Shown: one piece after another, positions 10,432 through 21,792 of the stretch
Layout: the number at the start of each line of letters is the position of its first letter
How positions within the stretch are numbered: the first letter of the stretch is position 1
DNA from: Hemibagrus wyckioides
Lineage: Eukaryota; Chordata; Actinopteri; Siluriformes; Bagridae
DNA length: 64,000 nucleotides
Assembly: GCF_019097595.1 (NCBI RefSeq)
Contig: NC_080718.1
Location: 15,050,657-15,114,656 of the forward strand
Reading direction: 5' to 3'
The notes under the pieces: model-generated
What the model was told of the DNA's origin: nothing
Database searches by the model: none
What the model saw: only the letters and a program-made list of their open reading frames with translations
Translations under genes and position numbers: made by a program

Positions 10432-11410
10432 TTGGTGGCAAACCCTTGTTGGACCACTTGTAGTTGGCCACCAGGTTTGCACACACCTCACATCTCAAGG
10501 AATTTGGGTCCATTCCTCTTTGCAGATCCTCTCCAAGTCATTAAGGTTTTGTGGCTGACCCTTCAGCTCCCTCCACAGATTTTCTATGGGATTAAGGTCT
10601 GGAGACTGGCTAGGCCACTACAGGACCTTAATGTGCTTCTTTTTGAACCACTCCTTTGTTGCCTTGGCCGTGTGTTTTGGGTCGTTGTCAGGCTGGAATA
10701 TCAATCCACGACCCATTTTCAATGCCCTGGCTGAGGGAAGGAGGTTCTCATCCAAGATTTAACGGTACATGGCCCCGTCCATCGTCCCTTTGATGCGGTG
10801 TGGTTGTCCTCTCACCTGGGGATGGTGTACTTGGGGTCATAGGCAGCATTCCTCCTCCTCCAAACATGGCGAGTTGAGTTGATGCCAAAGAGCTGGATTT
10901 TGGTCTCATTTGACCACAACACTTTCACCCAGTTCTCCTCTGAATCATTCAGATGTTCATTGGCAAACTTCAGATGAGCCTGTACATGTGCTTTCTTTAG
11001 CAGGGGGACCTTGTGGGCGCTACTGGATTTCAGTCTTTCACGGCGTAGTGTGTTACCAATTGTAACTTTGGTCTCAGCTGCCTTGAGATCGTTGACAAAA
11101 TCCTCCAGTGTAATTCTGGGCTGATTCCTCGCCGTTCTCATGATCATTGAAACTCCATGAGGTGAGATCTTGCATGGAGCCCCAGACTGAGGAAGATTGT
11201 CCTTTTGTGTTTCTTCCATTTGGGAATAATCGCACCAACTGTTGTCACCTTCTCACCAAGCTGCTTGGCGATGGTCTTGTAGTTCATTCCAGCCTTGTGT
11301 AGGTCTACAATCTTGTCCCTGACATCCATGGACAGCTCTTTGGTCTTGGCCATGATGGACAGTTTGGAATCTGATTGATTGCTTCCTTCTGTGGACAGGG
11401 TGTCTTTCAT
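10432..11410 (-). pseudogene. inactive Tc1-type transposase
   Basis: Reading right to left, the first piece (from about 11350) is [20 protein letters not shown] with the paired-like helix-turn-helix [14 protein letters not shown] frame change then leads to the second piece, 11219-10812: [20 protein letters not shown], followed by [13 protein letters not shown]. The remaining third, 10811-10432, is full of stops. The first catalytic Asp of the DD34E triad, normally WSDET, is Asn here (WSNET). A base change at that codon together with the frameshifts makes the copy dead. Confidence 0.85.
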
Positions 11411-11420
11411 ACAGTTAACG

Positions 11421-11470
11421 AGCTGAGATTAAGAGCACTCCCCGAGAGTGCTCCTACTGTAATCTCAGCT
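11421..11470. repeat. strong hairpin in the transposase leader
   Basis: AGCTGAGATTA and GAGCACTC pair with GAGTGCTC and TAATCTCAGCT around a short CCCGA loop. It lies just upstream of the transposase start on the minus strand and seems to be part of the family consensus. Confidence 0.75.
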
Positions 11471-11667
11471 CCTTACCTGTATAAAAGACACCTGGGAGCC
11501 AGAAATTTTTCTGATTGATAGGGGATCAAATACTTATTTCACTCATTAAAATGCAAATCAATGTAGAACTTTTCTGAAATGCGTTTTTCTGGATTTTTTT
11601 GTTGTTATTCTGCCTCTCACTGTTCAAATACACCTACCATTAAAATTACAGACTGATCATTTCTTTG

Positions 11668-11668
<1 letters not shown>

Positions 11669-11744
<76 letters not shown>
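11669..11744. repeat. (CTAT)n microsatellite
   Basis: About 19 perfect tetranucleotide copies, fused to the truncated right end of the Tc1-like element. Confidence 0.97.
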
Positions 11745-12079
11745 TGTGTGGTTTTTCAGATGTTGTTGTACATCTGGGAAGAGATGTAGCTGTGGGCTGG
11801 TAATTTTGCTGAAAGGTACACAAAGGTACATCTAAAACTGTTCCAAATGGGAACATCTAAAACTGTTCTAAATTGGATATTAATAAGTAATGTGTGAAAG
11901 CTTCTTGTTTTGTTTGTTTGAACATGTTGTCATTAATGTTGCTAGCCCCTTCAAAATCTATGGAGAAGAACCTCCACTGCAGATTCTAATAGACACCAAC
12001 ATAGTATGCTAGTGCATGCTTCCATGCTTAAGAGTAAATGTCCAAATAGTGTACCTGTTATTACTACATGCTGCTAATA
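11745..12079. other. spacer, nothing recognised
   Basis: AT-rich intergenic DNA. The phrase ACATCTAAAACTGTTC occurs twice near 11828 and 11854. Confidence 0.5.
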
Positions 12080-12620
12080 CAGCAGTATAAGAATTAAGTT
12101 TGTCTTTGAGCCCCTTTGTCTCTCTGTGTCCTCCAGCGGAAGTTGTTTCATTACAGGTGACGGGAAGCTGTGATCCAAATGGAGCTCGCGCTGTTTACCT
12201 CCTTCACCCGGCACGAGAGCAAGAACACGATAACGCAGATCATCGCCTGTGAATGAGAGATAGTGAAACTCCCTTCTGCCATCACACCAAACACACAGAC
12301 ACACACACACACACACACACTCTCACACACAGTCTTTGCGTTCCCCCCGTGCTCTTCATTTAGTAAACTTGGCAGTCGTCTTTAATCTCGCAGTAAATTG
12401 GAGCAGTGGGGGAGTGTGGAGAGTGCTGTATGCATGTCATTAATTCCTCACTATATCTGTCTGGCACAATTAGTCACTGTTTGCTGCTGAAAATGTGCCA
12501 TTAATTATGTCTGCCTTCAGTTCTGAGGTTCAGAGAACTGCAACATAGTGAACCTGCTGTTCCACACCGCACTCACCTGCGCAAAAGACGCATCAATTCT
12601 CTATAGAGACACATATAAGT
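12080..12620. promoter_or_regulatory. candidate regulatory island between peli2 and tmem260
   Basis: This is a block of complex, less AT-rich sequence split by a (CA)n run near 12300-12320. It includes homeodomain-type cores (CATTAATTCC near 12439, ACAATTAGTCAC near 12467, CCATTAATTATG near 12500) within about 70 bases. There is no coding signal. The texture resembles conserved non-coding DNA near developmental genes, but conservation is untested. Confidence 0.3.
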
Positions 12621-13079
12621 ATATTGTTTCTGCCTATTTGTTGCTGAATTATTTGCACAGAAGTTTTAGAACGATGAAAAGGCTCAAAACTTCACAGAGA
12701 GGGAGGAACAGAGCATGAAATGAGCGAAAAATGGAGCATAAGCTCTGTGAGCACAATCCAGTTACTTAAACTAATCAACATTTAATTAATCACTCTGTAT
12801 TAACTCTGTAATATATAGTTATTTGTCCTTTTGCATCTGCTTTTACATTTCATTGAGCTGTGAAGAATTCACTCCTAAGAGATTACTGTATCTGCTTAGA
12901 TAGATTATTTTAGCAGAAAACCCGTTCATCCATATAATTTTATTGCATTTCTCCTGAGTATTGCTAATCAATCAAGTTCTCTCAAGGGCAGTATCCAGGA
13001 AGGTACAATGCGTGGAGATCAACAGAAATTATTACTAAGGACTTTCAGTGCCAATCTTCTCTGTTTCACGTTGCTTCTC

Positions 13080-13345
13080 CAAATGGCATAACAAACATGA
13101 TGGAGTTCAATCTAGAGAACATATTATCATTAGATTCCTGTTGTGTTAGCCAAATTGAATCCTCTTATTTTAATTGGTCTCCATTAGGTTTTCTGCTCAA
13201 GGCAATTCCAGCTGGGCCTTGTTTTTACTGCTGCACTTGCACCAAAGCAAAGCTGCAAAATATTGATTACAATCATCCTAATCTTTAATGGTTTTAATTG
13301 CAGATTGCTTTACAAACAACAAAGAGGTAAACAGGCCTTTTTGAC
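13080..13345. promoter_or_regulatory. candidate regulatory island with GATTA/TAATC pair
   Basis: It contains an inverted pair of OTX-type cores, GATTA at 13265-13269 and TAATC at 13279-13283. TTTAATGGTTTTAATTGCAG and a SOX/forkhead-like ACAAACAACAAAG follow within 50 bases. A 63-codon open frame spans part of it but resembles no protein. Confidence 0.3.
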
Positions 13346-15529
13346 CAACATGTATCTCCTTATCTGGGTTATTTATGCATCTAGCCCAGTTTGTATTCTT
13401 CTGTTCTTGCACCATACAGATAAAAAATGAGGGTGACTTTATAGTTCACAAATCAATGATGAGCTTAGCCTGTGATGATCTAAGTTTAACAAGAGGGCAT
13501 ATGGTGATGGTGCTTTTGGAAAAGGCCTAGATATTGCAAGAGTAACACTCCTTTGTTTTAAAATATGCATATTTTTTAATACCCTGAATGTGGAATTATT
13601 TCAAGCACCTAAGAATGATAAGAACAGTCTAAATGCGACCCACATTAGGGTATAAAGAATTATATATTTGCATCTGCATGACACTGATACAGATGACGTA
13701 TATATCTCTGCTCGAATGATTGCTGTTCAATGAGCACGGATTTGGACATACAGTCAGGTCTGCTTTGTTATAAATACCTTTTTATTATGTCATATTAGTT
13801 TATTAACAAACACACATTGTTCATTACAATTATCTGGTTGTTGCTAACAGAAGACGGATATGGAGGTGTCCATGGTTTTTCCTTACTTTGTAGCTCAATT
13901 AAATAGGGGTTGGAAATGTAATTGAGATCGCTGCCACCAATTATTGTGGTCAATAAAAAATTGCAACCGTAGTCCTTTGGGTTAGCATTGATATTGCTGA
14001 ATATTCACTGGAGGAGTAGGGTATAGCTTTTGAGATGTTTCTGGACTGAAATTTGTCAACCCTTCTTAATGAAATGAGCTCATCTGTGTTCACCTCCCCG
14101 GTGATGAGAATTAGATCTGCTATATCAAATGTATGTCTGAAATTGCTCAAAATGTGTTGCTAGACTGTATACTGGGTGACTGTATATTATCGACTCAACC
14201 ACCTATCACAGGTAACTCTAAAAAATGCACTGTAGTCTATATACACAAGTAAATTGTGCTCAAACAGTTATTCGCTATTAGGGATAATCGTAACCAAAGA
14301 ATGAAGATTCAAGATGGCAATGCTACCTGCTGTTCTCCTGTCAGTAATAATACTGTAACAACATATAAATTAGCTTGCATAAATCTTATCTTAATCTGTA
14401 ATGGCCTGGTTGACATTTAGCTCTTTAAACTATAGTATACAATAAGGCACAGTTTTCATGCATAAACTACAAAAAAATATATATTAGCAGTAAGTAAATG
14501 ATGATTGATGAGATCTAAGTAATCAAATGATCTAATAAAAAATCTTTGTCTTTCTATAAGTGAGTGTGGAAACAGTGCGTGATGGAAGAGGAGTGAGTGA
14601 AGTAGAGAAGAGTGTATGTCTTATGTTAGGATAAGTGGAGGCTTAAACACTGATTAGACTGTGTGCGTGGTATTAAGAAGAAGAGAGAGGAGGATTAGAA
14701 ACTCTGAGGTGCTGACACACTGCTACCACTCCCAGCTCTCGGTTAATGTGAGGATCAGACTTGTTTAAAATAGAGTGGGATTACCAATCAATATAGAGTG
14801 ACATTTTTGTGAAGGAAACCCATAGGTGTGGCACTGAAGAGTCCCCAAACACTATCCACCTGCAAGAAGAATATTAGCATAGCTGAATAAGCATTAACTG
14901 TTTGCCACTTATGGATGTAGGTGAAGCCAGCCAATGGCCTTTCCCATTTAGTTTTCAGTGAGGAGAATTTAAATACAGTTAGGAAATCCTCAGACTTATC
15001 AATATCCCAGATAAGAGGATATTCCCAATTCCTAATTTTAGATGCACTAAAGTATTGCTAATAAATTGTAAACAGACAAACAGCATAGCAAACTTAAAGA
15101 TAAAGAAAGGCCACCCATTTAACTGTGGGCTGCTCTGGAGCACTGTGTTGCTGTGTCCTGGTAACAGGGATGAATTCACCATTGAAATTTCACATTGCTC
15201 AGTCGAGCTGCTAAACAGCTGACCTCTTTTTTTTTATTTTGTAATGACAGAAAGTGCTCTGCACACTCAAATGCTGTTAGTAGAGCTGTAGAAGATCACA
15301 GAAAAGAAAGTTTATCTATTAGTTATGGAGAGTTTGAGCTTTCAGGAACAGCGTATGGGGTTCATTTACCATTTTGAAACCACAAATAAAAAGTGGCCAA
15401 TTGGTTGGATGCTAACAGACCATAGTTGTAGATTTTAGAAGATTTTTTAGAAGGAAAACAATACACGAGTAACTATTAAAATAGATTAATAACAGGAAAA
15501 AAATACTGTAAAATATTTTTATCTTGTAT
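13346..15529. other. intergenic spacer
   Basis: AT-rich unique-looking DNA. I recognise no gene, RNA or transposon. Short open frames are unsupported. Confidence 0.5.
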
Positions 15530-16812
15530 GTAACAATATGCTTATAATACAGTAATAAGCCCTGTGAGATATAACAGAGGAATGACACAGTTGAATATAA
15601 AACAGTGATAACACATCTGTATGCTTACAACCCAATAATAAGTTGGCATGCTTATAACAAGAACACAAAAGGGTGCTTTTAACATAGTAATACTCGACTG
15701 AGGAGCTGATCAAACATAACACAAAAGGGTGCTTATAACACAATAATGACACATTGGTATGCCTACAACCCAGTAATAACATATTGTCATGCTTTTAAAA
15801 CTGTCAAAACATGTCAAAAAACACAGTAATAACACATCTGCATGTTTATAACACAGTAACAACTTATGTGTAACAAAAATAACGTAACGCATCTGCATGC
15901 TTTTAATACTGTAATAACAACTTGGCATAATTAAAACAAAGATATAACATGTACACACAACACATTAACAGCATATAAGGTGCTTATAACACAGTAATAA
16001 CTCATTAGCATGCTTATAAAATACCAGTAAAACAAAAACAAGTATTTATAACATGGTAATACCATATAACAGTGCTAAAGGCACCATATCAATGCAAGAG
16101 TGCATATAACAAAATAAAAAAAGAGTTCATTCTTATAACACATTTATAATATGTTCACATGCTAAGAACATAATATATTTGCATACTTGTAACACAGTAT
16201 AACACATTGGCATAAAAGAAATACAAGTACTTATGTATGCTTAAGGCAAAATACTGTTCCATACAAGTGCTTATAAGAGTTATAGCACATAAGATAATAA
16301 CACAAGAATAAGTTCTTATTCTTGTGACACAATAATAACACAAGTGTGTTCATATCATAGTTGGTTATAACACATACCGTAGGCACGCTTATAACAGTAA
16401 TAACTTAATAGTATACAATAGCATAATAACATAATATTGTTAAAACCCAGTAATAACACATCTAAATGTTGATAACATAGTATTACCTCATAATAGTGTT
16501 TATAACACAATAACACATTTAAATGCTTATTACAAAGTAACAACTTTGCTTGGCTCTAACGTAGTAATAACATATAAACATGCTTATAACACTTGGCTTG
16601 GTTATAACAGTAATAACATATGGGCATGCTTATAACTGAGTAATAACACAATAGTGTTTATAACGCAGTAAAAACACATTTAAACGCTTGTTACAAAGTA
16701 ATAACAACTTGGCTTGGTTATAACATAGTAATAACACATATACTGTGTTTATAACACAGTAATAAGTCATTTAAATGCCTGTTATAAAGTAATAACAACT
16801 TGGCTAGGTTAT
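15530..16812. repeat. 30-bp-unit tandem array, left block
   Basis: Degenerate units of about 30 bases follow the pattern GCTTATAACACAGTAATAACACATT plus a few variable bases. From about 16560 rightward the units form an ordered triplet of roughly 90 bases: a GTTTATAACACAG unit, a GCTTGTTACAAAG unit and a GGTTATAACATAG unit. Unit identity is lower toward the left edge. Because 30 is a multiple of three, minus-strand reading frames stay open and give ten-residue periodic peptides such as LLLCYKHA. These are not taken as genes. Confidence 0.9.
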
Positions 16813-19800
16813 ATGAATATATGAAGGCCAAGATGGAGCCACTGCATTAAGCCTGCCGTCTATACCTGTGTCCGTTTTTCCTTGTGTCGCTGCTTCTTAC
16901 ACTTCTTTTTCTTTTTATTCATCCATTCACTCTACCATAGCGTATTTTTCCAGGAACACCGCCGCCACTGTTCGCGGACCTGCCAGTTACCTCTTGCGTC
17001 TTCCCCCAGCTGATCTAAGGAGGAGACGACATCACCGCCGAGGCAAGCAAGGAGGAGTATTGGTAAGACTAAAATCTTACCTGAGATTGTCCTCATTACT
17101 CTGCCCCCAAACACAGCTTTCAGGTGGATTGACACGGTGTGCGAAATTCATTCACCCCCGATCCCTAGACTGTGGTTATTGGTGGCTTCAGCCTGTGCTG
17201 AGTGACTCGGACACGCTACTTCGACCGCCACGGCTACGAAAGTGGTGCAGCAACCATGAGTTGCTTCGGTCCCTGGGGCACGCCGTATCCTGTAACCCAC
17301 ACTACAAGCAAGATAGCTCTTATTAATGCCATATCTATTGGAAATAAATCTTTTATGTTAAATGACTATTTCATTTCCCATGATCTTGATTTTCTTTTAC
17401 TCATCGAGACCTGGATTAAGCCAGGGGATAACAGTGCCTACTCTGAACTTTTGCCTCCAAACTGCCGGTTATTAATGCTCCACGAACTACAGGACGTGGT
17501 GGAGGTCTGGCCTTAATTCACAAAAATACTGCTAATTGCAGAACTATATATTTTGATAAATATTTGAGCTTTGAGCTATTAGTTCCTGTTAATAATTCTG
17601 GAACTATGCTTCTTGCTCTTGTTTACTGGCCGCCTAAATATTCCTGATTTTCTATCTAATTAAATATGATAAACTGCTTATCTGTGGGGATTTTAATATT
17701 CATGTATGCTGTCCGAATAATAGCTTTTCTGTTGATTTTAATAATTTACTGGACTCTTTTAACCATACTCAGTCAGTTTAAGTGCCAAAACATGTAATGG
17801 GACACACCTTGGACTTAGTGATTTCATTAGGCCTCCTTCCCACTATCAGGGATGTGGGTGATTTATGCTTTTCGGACCATTTCCCAGTTCTGTCCGATGT
17901 CATTTCTCACTCTTCACCCAGCATGTCGACTCTACCTGCTCAATACGGCCATATTATTTAATCACAAACTCTAACATTCTGGACAAAATTGTCCATTCTG
18001 GACAAAATGCACCCATGAAATTAAAGACAAAAAGATCATCACACCCATGGATGAATGACAATATTCGTACCCTAAGGAGACACTGCAGGAAAGCAGAATG
18101 TAAATGGAGAAAGGACAGGCTCCACATCTCTCTAGAAATGCTTCGAAATTCTTTGGCACAGTACCAGGATGCCGTAAAAAATCTGAGTATTTGTCAACAA
18201 TGATCAACTGTCACCACCAACAAGTGCTTTTCGATGTAATAAGTTCTGTAATTCACACTCAACTAACTAGTACTGTCATGAATTCCAGGGATTGCTGTGA
18301 AACATTTATGAAATATTACGTTGACAAAATAGCATCAGTGACACAGGGCCTTATAGGACAGGTCCCTGAGAGTGCCAAGGCTCCTCTGTGCACAGCTGTT
18401 TTTGAAACTTTCGATCCGGTTTCTCTCTCCACTCATGTCAGGCCGACATCATACCCTCTAGATGTAGTACCGACCAGACTACTAAAGAGTTTTTTTGTTG
18501 CATGGGTCCTGGACCTTGTAGCCTTTTTTAAATGATTGTCTTAGGTTAGGTTATGTGCCTGATGCTTTTAAACATGCTGTTGTCACTCCACTCTTAAAAA
18601 ACCCCCATCTTGACCCTTCTGTTCTAGCTAATTTCAGACCTATTTCACTTTCCTTAACCCTTCCTCTCTTAAATATTAGGGAAGCTTATATTTTATCAAC
18701 TATAAAAAATTAAATTCTGGAGATCTGGTTTTAGAACACGTCACAGCACTGAGTCTGCCCTATTAAAGATTCACAATGATATAATACTAGCAAGAGATAG
18801 TGGCTGCCAAGTTGTGTTGATCCTCTCAGACCTCACCGCAGCCTTCGACACCATAGACCACAAGATTTCTAGGCTAAATAACCTGGTTGGAATCCGGGGT
18901 ACAGTGCTTGATTGGTTCATGTCTTGCATGTTAAACAAGAGTTTTTCTGTGAGATAGGGTGACATATCATCTTCGAGCATCCTGCAACTCTATGGTGTAC
19001 CACAGGGATCGATACTTGGCATGGTGTTGTTCTCCCTATATATGCTACCTCTGGGTAATATATTTCATTTTACTTCTCTGCTGATGACATCCAACTATAT
19101 GTTCCTTTAAAACCATATTCGCTTAAAGCCATATTGTCCAGCTGTTTATTTGACATTAAACATTGGCTGGCTAGTAATAATGTCTTAATGAGAATAGGTG
19201 TGAATGCATATTATTTGGTTCACAGTAGCAGCCTAATTTTAACCTTAGGTCTTGATTTTAAAAACAAGGTTCGCAACCTAGGCGTCATATTTGACAACAA
19301 TTTGCATTTTGCTAAGCAAGTAACCTCAGTTGTCGAAACAAGCTTCTTTCAACACCGTCTATTATCAAAGGTGAAACCATTAGTTTAGATGAAACACATG
19401 GAAAAAGCCATTCATGCTTTAATAAGTTCAAGATTGGATTACTGTAACGCTCTTTATTTAGGCATTACTCAGTCTTCTCTTCATCGCCTACAGCTGGTTC
19501 AGAACGCTGCAGCACGGCTTTTAACCGGTACCAATAAGTATGCACACATCACCCCGGTCCTTCTCTCCACTGGCTTCTGGTACCTTACAGAATTCAATAT
19601 AAAATCTTGATATTTGTTTTTAAACCTCTGTCTGGTATGGCTCCAACCTATGTAAACAAATTTATCCAACTGCACACTTCTTCTTCTAATCATGTACTGC
19701 TCCAAGTGCCCAGAACAAGATATAAATCGTGGGGCGACCGTGCTTTCTCAGTGGCAGCTCCAAAGCTTTGGAATTCCCTCCCTCCTGATCTTACTTCTGA

Positions 19801-20034
19801 AAGGAATTTCTCGACCTTCAAAGCTAAGCTAAAGACATATTTATTCACCAAAGCATTTGTTTTGTATTAGAGGGTCTGCTTAGTCTCCTGTCTCCTGATT
19901 TTTAGTGTTTTCTTTTTTATTTTCTACTGTTATGTTATCTCTAATTTTATTACTATAATTTGCAACTTTGCTCTTTGTTCAGCACCTAGGTTCTACGTGG
20001 TATATAAATAAAGTGTGAATTGAATTGAATGGAT
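16813..20034 (+). mobile_element. CR1/L2-type LINE, near full length, inactive
   Basis: The insertion interrupts the tandem array. In order, it has a GC-richer 5' region with an arginine-rich frame (16868-17326). The endonuclease N-terminus follows near 17320-17510 (DYFISHDLDFLLLIETWIKP). A linker reading HPWMNDNIRTLRRHCRKAE lies near 18040. Reverse transcriptase pieces follow: LLKNPHLDPSVLANFRPISL near 18590-18650, DLTAAFDTIDHK near 18829, YGVPQGSILG near 18990 and SADDIQLY near 19077. The C-terminal segment is at 19389-19870 (SRLDYCNALYLGITQSSLHR, then WGDRAFSVAAPKLWNSLPPD). The 3' end is TATATAAATAAAGTG followed by TGAATTGAATTGAAT. Multiple stops, frameshifts and a deletion near 18660-18720 inactivate it. 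Confidence 0.88.
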
Positions 20035-20192
20035 AACATAGTAATAACATATAGGCACACTTATAACACAGTAATAACACATTGATACGCTTATTACAAA
20101 GTGATGACAACTCGGCTAGGTTATAACATAGTAATAACATATAGGCACACTTATAACACACTAATAACACATTGATACGCTTATAGTGATAA
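20035..20192. repeat. 30-bp-unit tandem array, right block
   Basis: Here the array resumes after the LINE. Three unit types repeat in fixed order: TTATAACATAGTAATAACAT, TTATAACACAGTAATAACAC and TTATTACAAAGTGATGACAA, each completed by its own 10-base end. The period is about 90 bases. The match to the left block supports one array split by the insertion. Confidence 0.9.
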
Positions 20193-20199
20193 CACATAT

Positions 20200-20700
20200 C
20201 CATACACACTATCTCACTATCCTAACACTGGGTAAGGTCTCCCTGTGCTTTCAAAACTTTAGCATTCAAGCAATTATTTATTAACAGGCCCAAAGCATGC
20301 CAAGAAAATATTCCACACACCATTACACCACCTACACCAACCTGGACTGCTGATCCAAAGCAGGCTGGGTCCATGGATTGATGCTCTTGCAGCCAAATTC
20401 CGAACCTGCCATCTGCAAGTCTCATCCGATCAGGCTACATTTTCCCTGTCTTCAACTGTCCAGTTTAGGTGAGTCTGTGCCCACTGCCTCAACTTTCTGT
20501 TCTTACTGACAGAAGTGGAACCTGAAGTGGTGAATATGCCTCAAACATTGACCTCTGTATGACCACAATCATACAGTAGGGTATCTGAGTTCTGGATGAT
20601 TTTATACACTGCACTGCTGTCATGCAATTGGCTGATTAGATAACTGCATGAATGTGTGTATATAAGACCACTAAACAGACCAATCTTCTATATGCAAAAT
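20200..20700 (-). mobile_element. degenerate Tc1-like fragment, family B
   Basis: The minus strand reads GVGGVMVCGIFSWHALGLL near 20340-20280, the transposase core ending before the second catalytic Asp. The right side carries TTATACACTGCACTGCTG and TTGGCTGATTAGATAACTG, the family B end. It is truncated and interrupted by stops. Confidence 0.65.
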
Positions 20701-21399
20701 AGAATAAATCCTTGATATAATTCATATGTATTAATTCATAAAAGGTTTTGCATGGCTAGTTACACATAATTATATTGAGACAAGTGTTTTCTTCAACATA
20801 GGACTTACATAAAGAGTCTCAGTCATATGTTTTTAAAGCCATACCCATTTTCAAAACACCAGTAATACAAAATATAGGCATTTTAAATCAATCCTTTTCA
20901 CAAACTTGTTAAAGTTTACACATGAACTGCATTTTGTCTTGTGTTTTCTTCAACATATAACTGACTTGGATTTATTAATTCGTGTACTGTGACGTTGAAA
21001 TACGTGACTTTTATTTTGAAATGTCTTAACAGTGGCGCACTGGTTGGGAATCTTAATCTTTATCAGTAAGGAAAAGCTGAGAATTATTAAAAAATATATA
21101 TATAATTGCACTAAATATGGAGTCTTTATGATTTTTCTTTCTAGGTTGTACATGTTATGATACTTTTAATAGTTCAATTTTGCTGAATATCTTTTTTTTT
21201 TTTTTTTTTTTTACCTTAGAGTTATCAAGTGTTTAGACGATGGTGCAATAATACTTATGGCTACAAAACATTACATATTTTAAAACGTGATATAGTTACA
21301 AGCTTTTATAATTTTATAAGCAGCGCGAAATTGACTTTATTTTAATTAACAGAAAATAATAACGCTACAAACACTCGAGGAGTGACCATATAATAACAG
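20701..21399. other. AT-rich spacer upstream of tmem260
   Basis: It contains a T-homopolymer of about 22 near 21191-21212. Nothing else was recognised. Confidence 0.5.
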
Positions 21400-21583
21400 C
21401 TCGGTGCGAGAAGACGTCATGATTTTTCGCACATGCGCACTGACATGGATACCGAATTCTCCGGAACCGGCAGGGACGCGGGAACCAAGGAGACAACGTT
21501 TACCGAAACAACCCCAGCCAGGCCATTAAGTCCATACACGTACACGCAGTGCAAACGAGGAGCACTTGGTTAGGTGGTTGGAA
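21400..21583 (+). promoter_or_regulatory. tmem260 promoter and 5' UTR
   Basis: This is a local rise in GC and CpG immediately before the start codon. Visible sites are a CRE-like GACGTCA at 21413-21419, an NRF1-like GCACATGCGCAC at 21429-21440 and an ETS-like CCGGAA at 21461-21466. No TATA box is evident at a convincing distance. This fits a housekeeping CpG promoter. The transcription start site is not determinable from sequence. Confidence 0.6.
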
Positions 21584-21689
21584 ATGAATGCGAAGAGGAC
21601 GTGCTGGACTTTAACAGGAGCGACGGTAGCATGTGTTCTCGCGCTGTACCTGCCCCGGGTCCCGCGCGCTGTCGCTGGTGGAGACTCAG
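21584..21689 (+). CDS. tmem260: tmem260 exon 1 (coding part)
   Basis: Encodes residues 1-35 plus one base and ends GGAGACTCAG|GTAATC. It carries the first membrane segment and the start of the GGDSG motif. An in-frame upstream TTG exists at 21566, but the first ATG in this frame is at 21584. Confidence 0.9.
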
Positions 21690-21740
21690 GTAATCTGCTG
21701 CGCGTGCCTTTGTTTAGATCACACGGAGCCAATCAGCTCC

Positions 21741-21792
<52 letters not shown>

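Larger units (their letters stand above)
10209..11668 (-). mobile_element. Tc1-like transposon (family F), right end truncated
   Basis: The left terminal repeat starts CAGTGAAGGAAAAAATGATT next to a TA. Inverted repeats of roughly 200 bp are recognisable. Left 10262-10410 (GACAAAGAAATGATCAGTCT to GAGTGAAATAAGTATTTGA) returns inverted at about 11518-11668. The outermost 53 or so bases are missing on the right, where the repeat gives way directly to (CTAT)n. The transposase is encoded on the minus strand and is inactive. The left end also sits in a short (CTAT)n, so the element probably landed in a TATC microsatellite. Confidence 0.9.

Noticed and set aside
15519..16543. Minus-strand Cys/Tyr/Leu-rich frames
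   Set aside because: They arise from the 30-bp tandem unit, which is a multiple of three. No start context or gene structure.
15530..16812. CRISPR-like appearance of the spaced 30-bp repeats
   Set aside because: Units are contiguous and all related, with no unique spacers and no cas genes. The locus is vertebrate.
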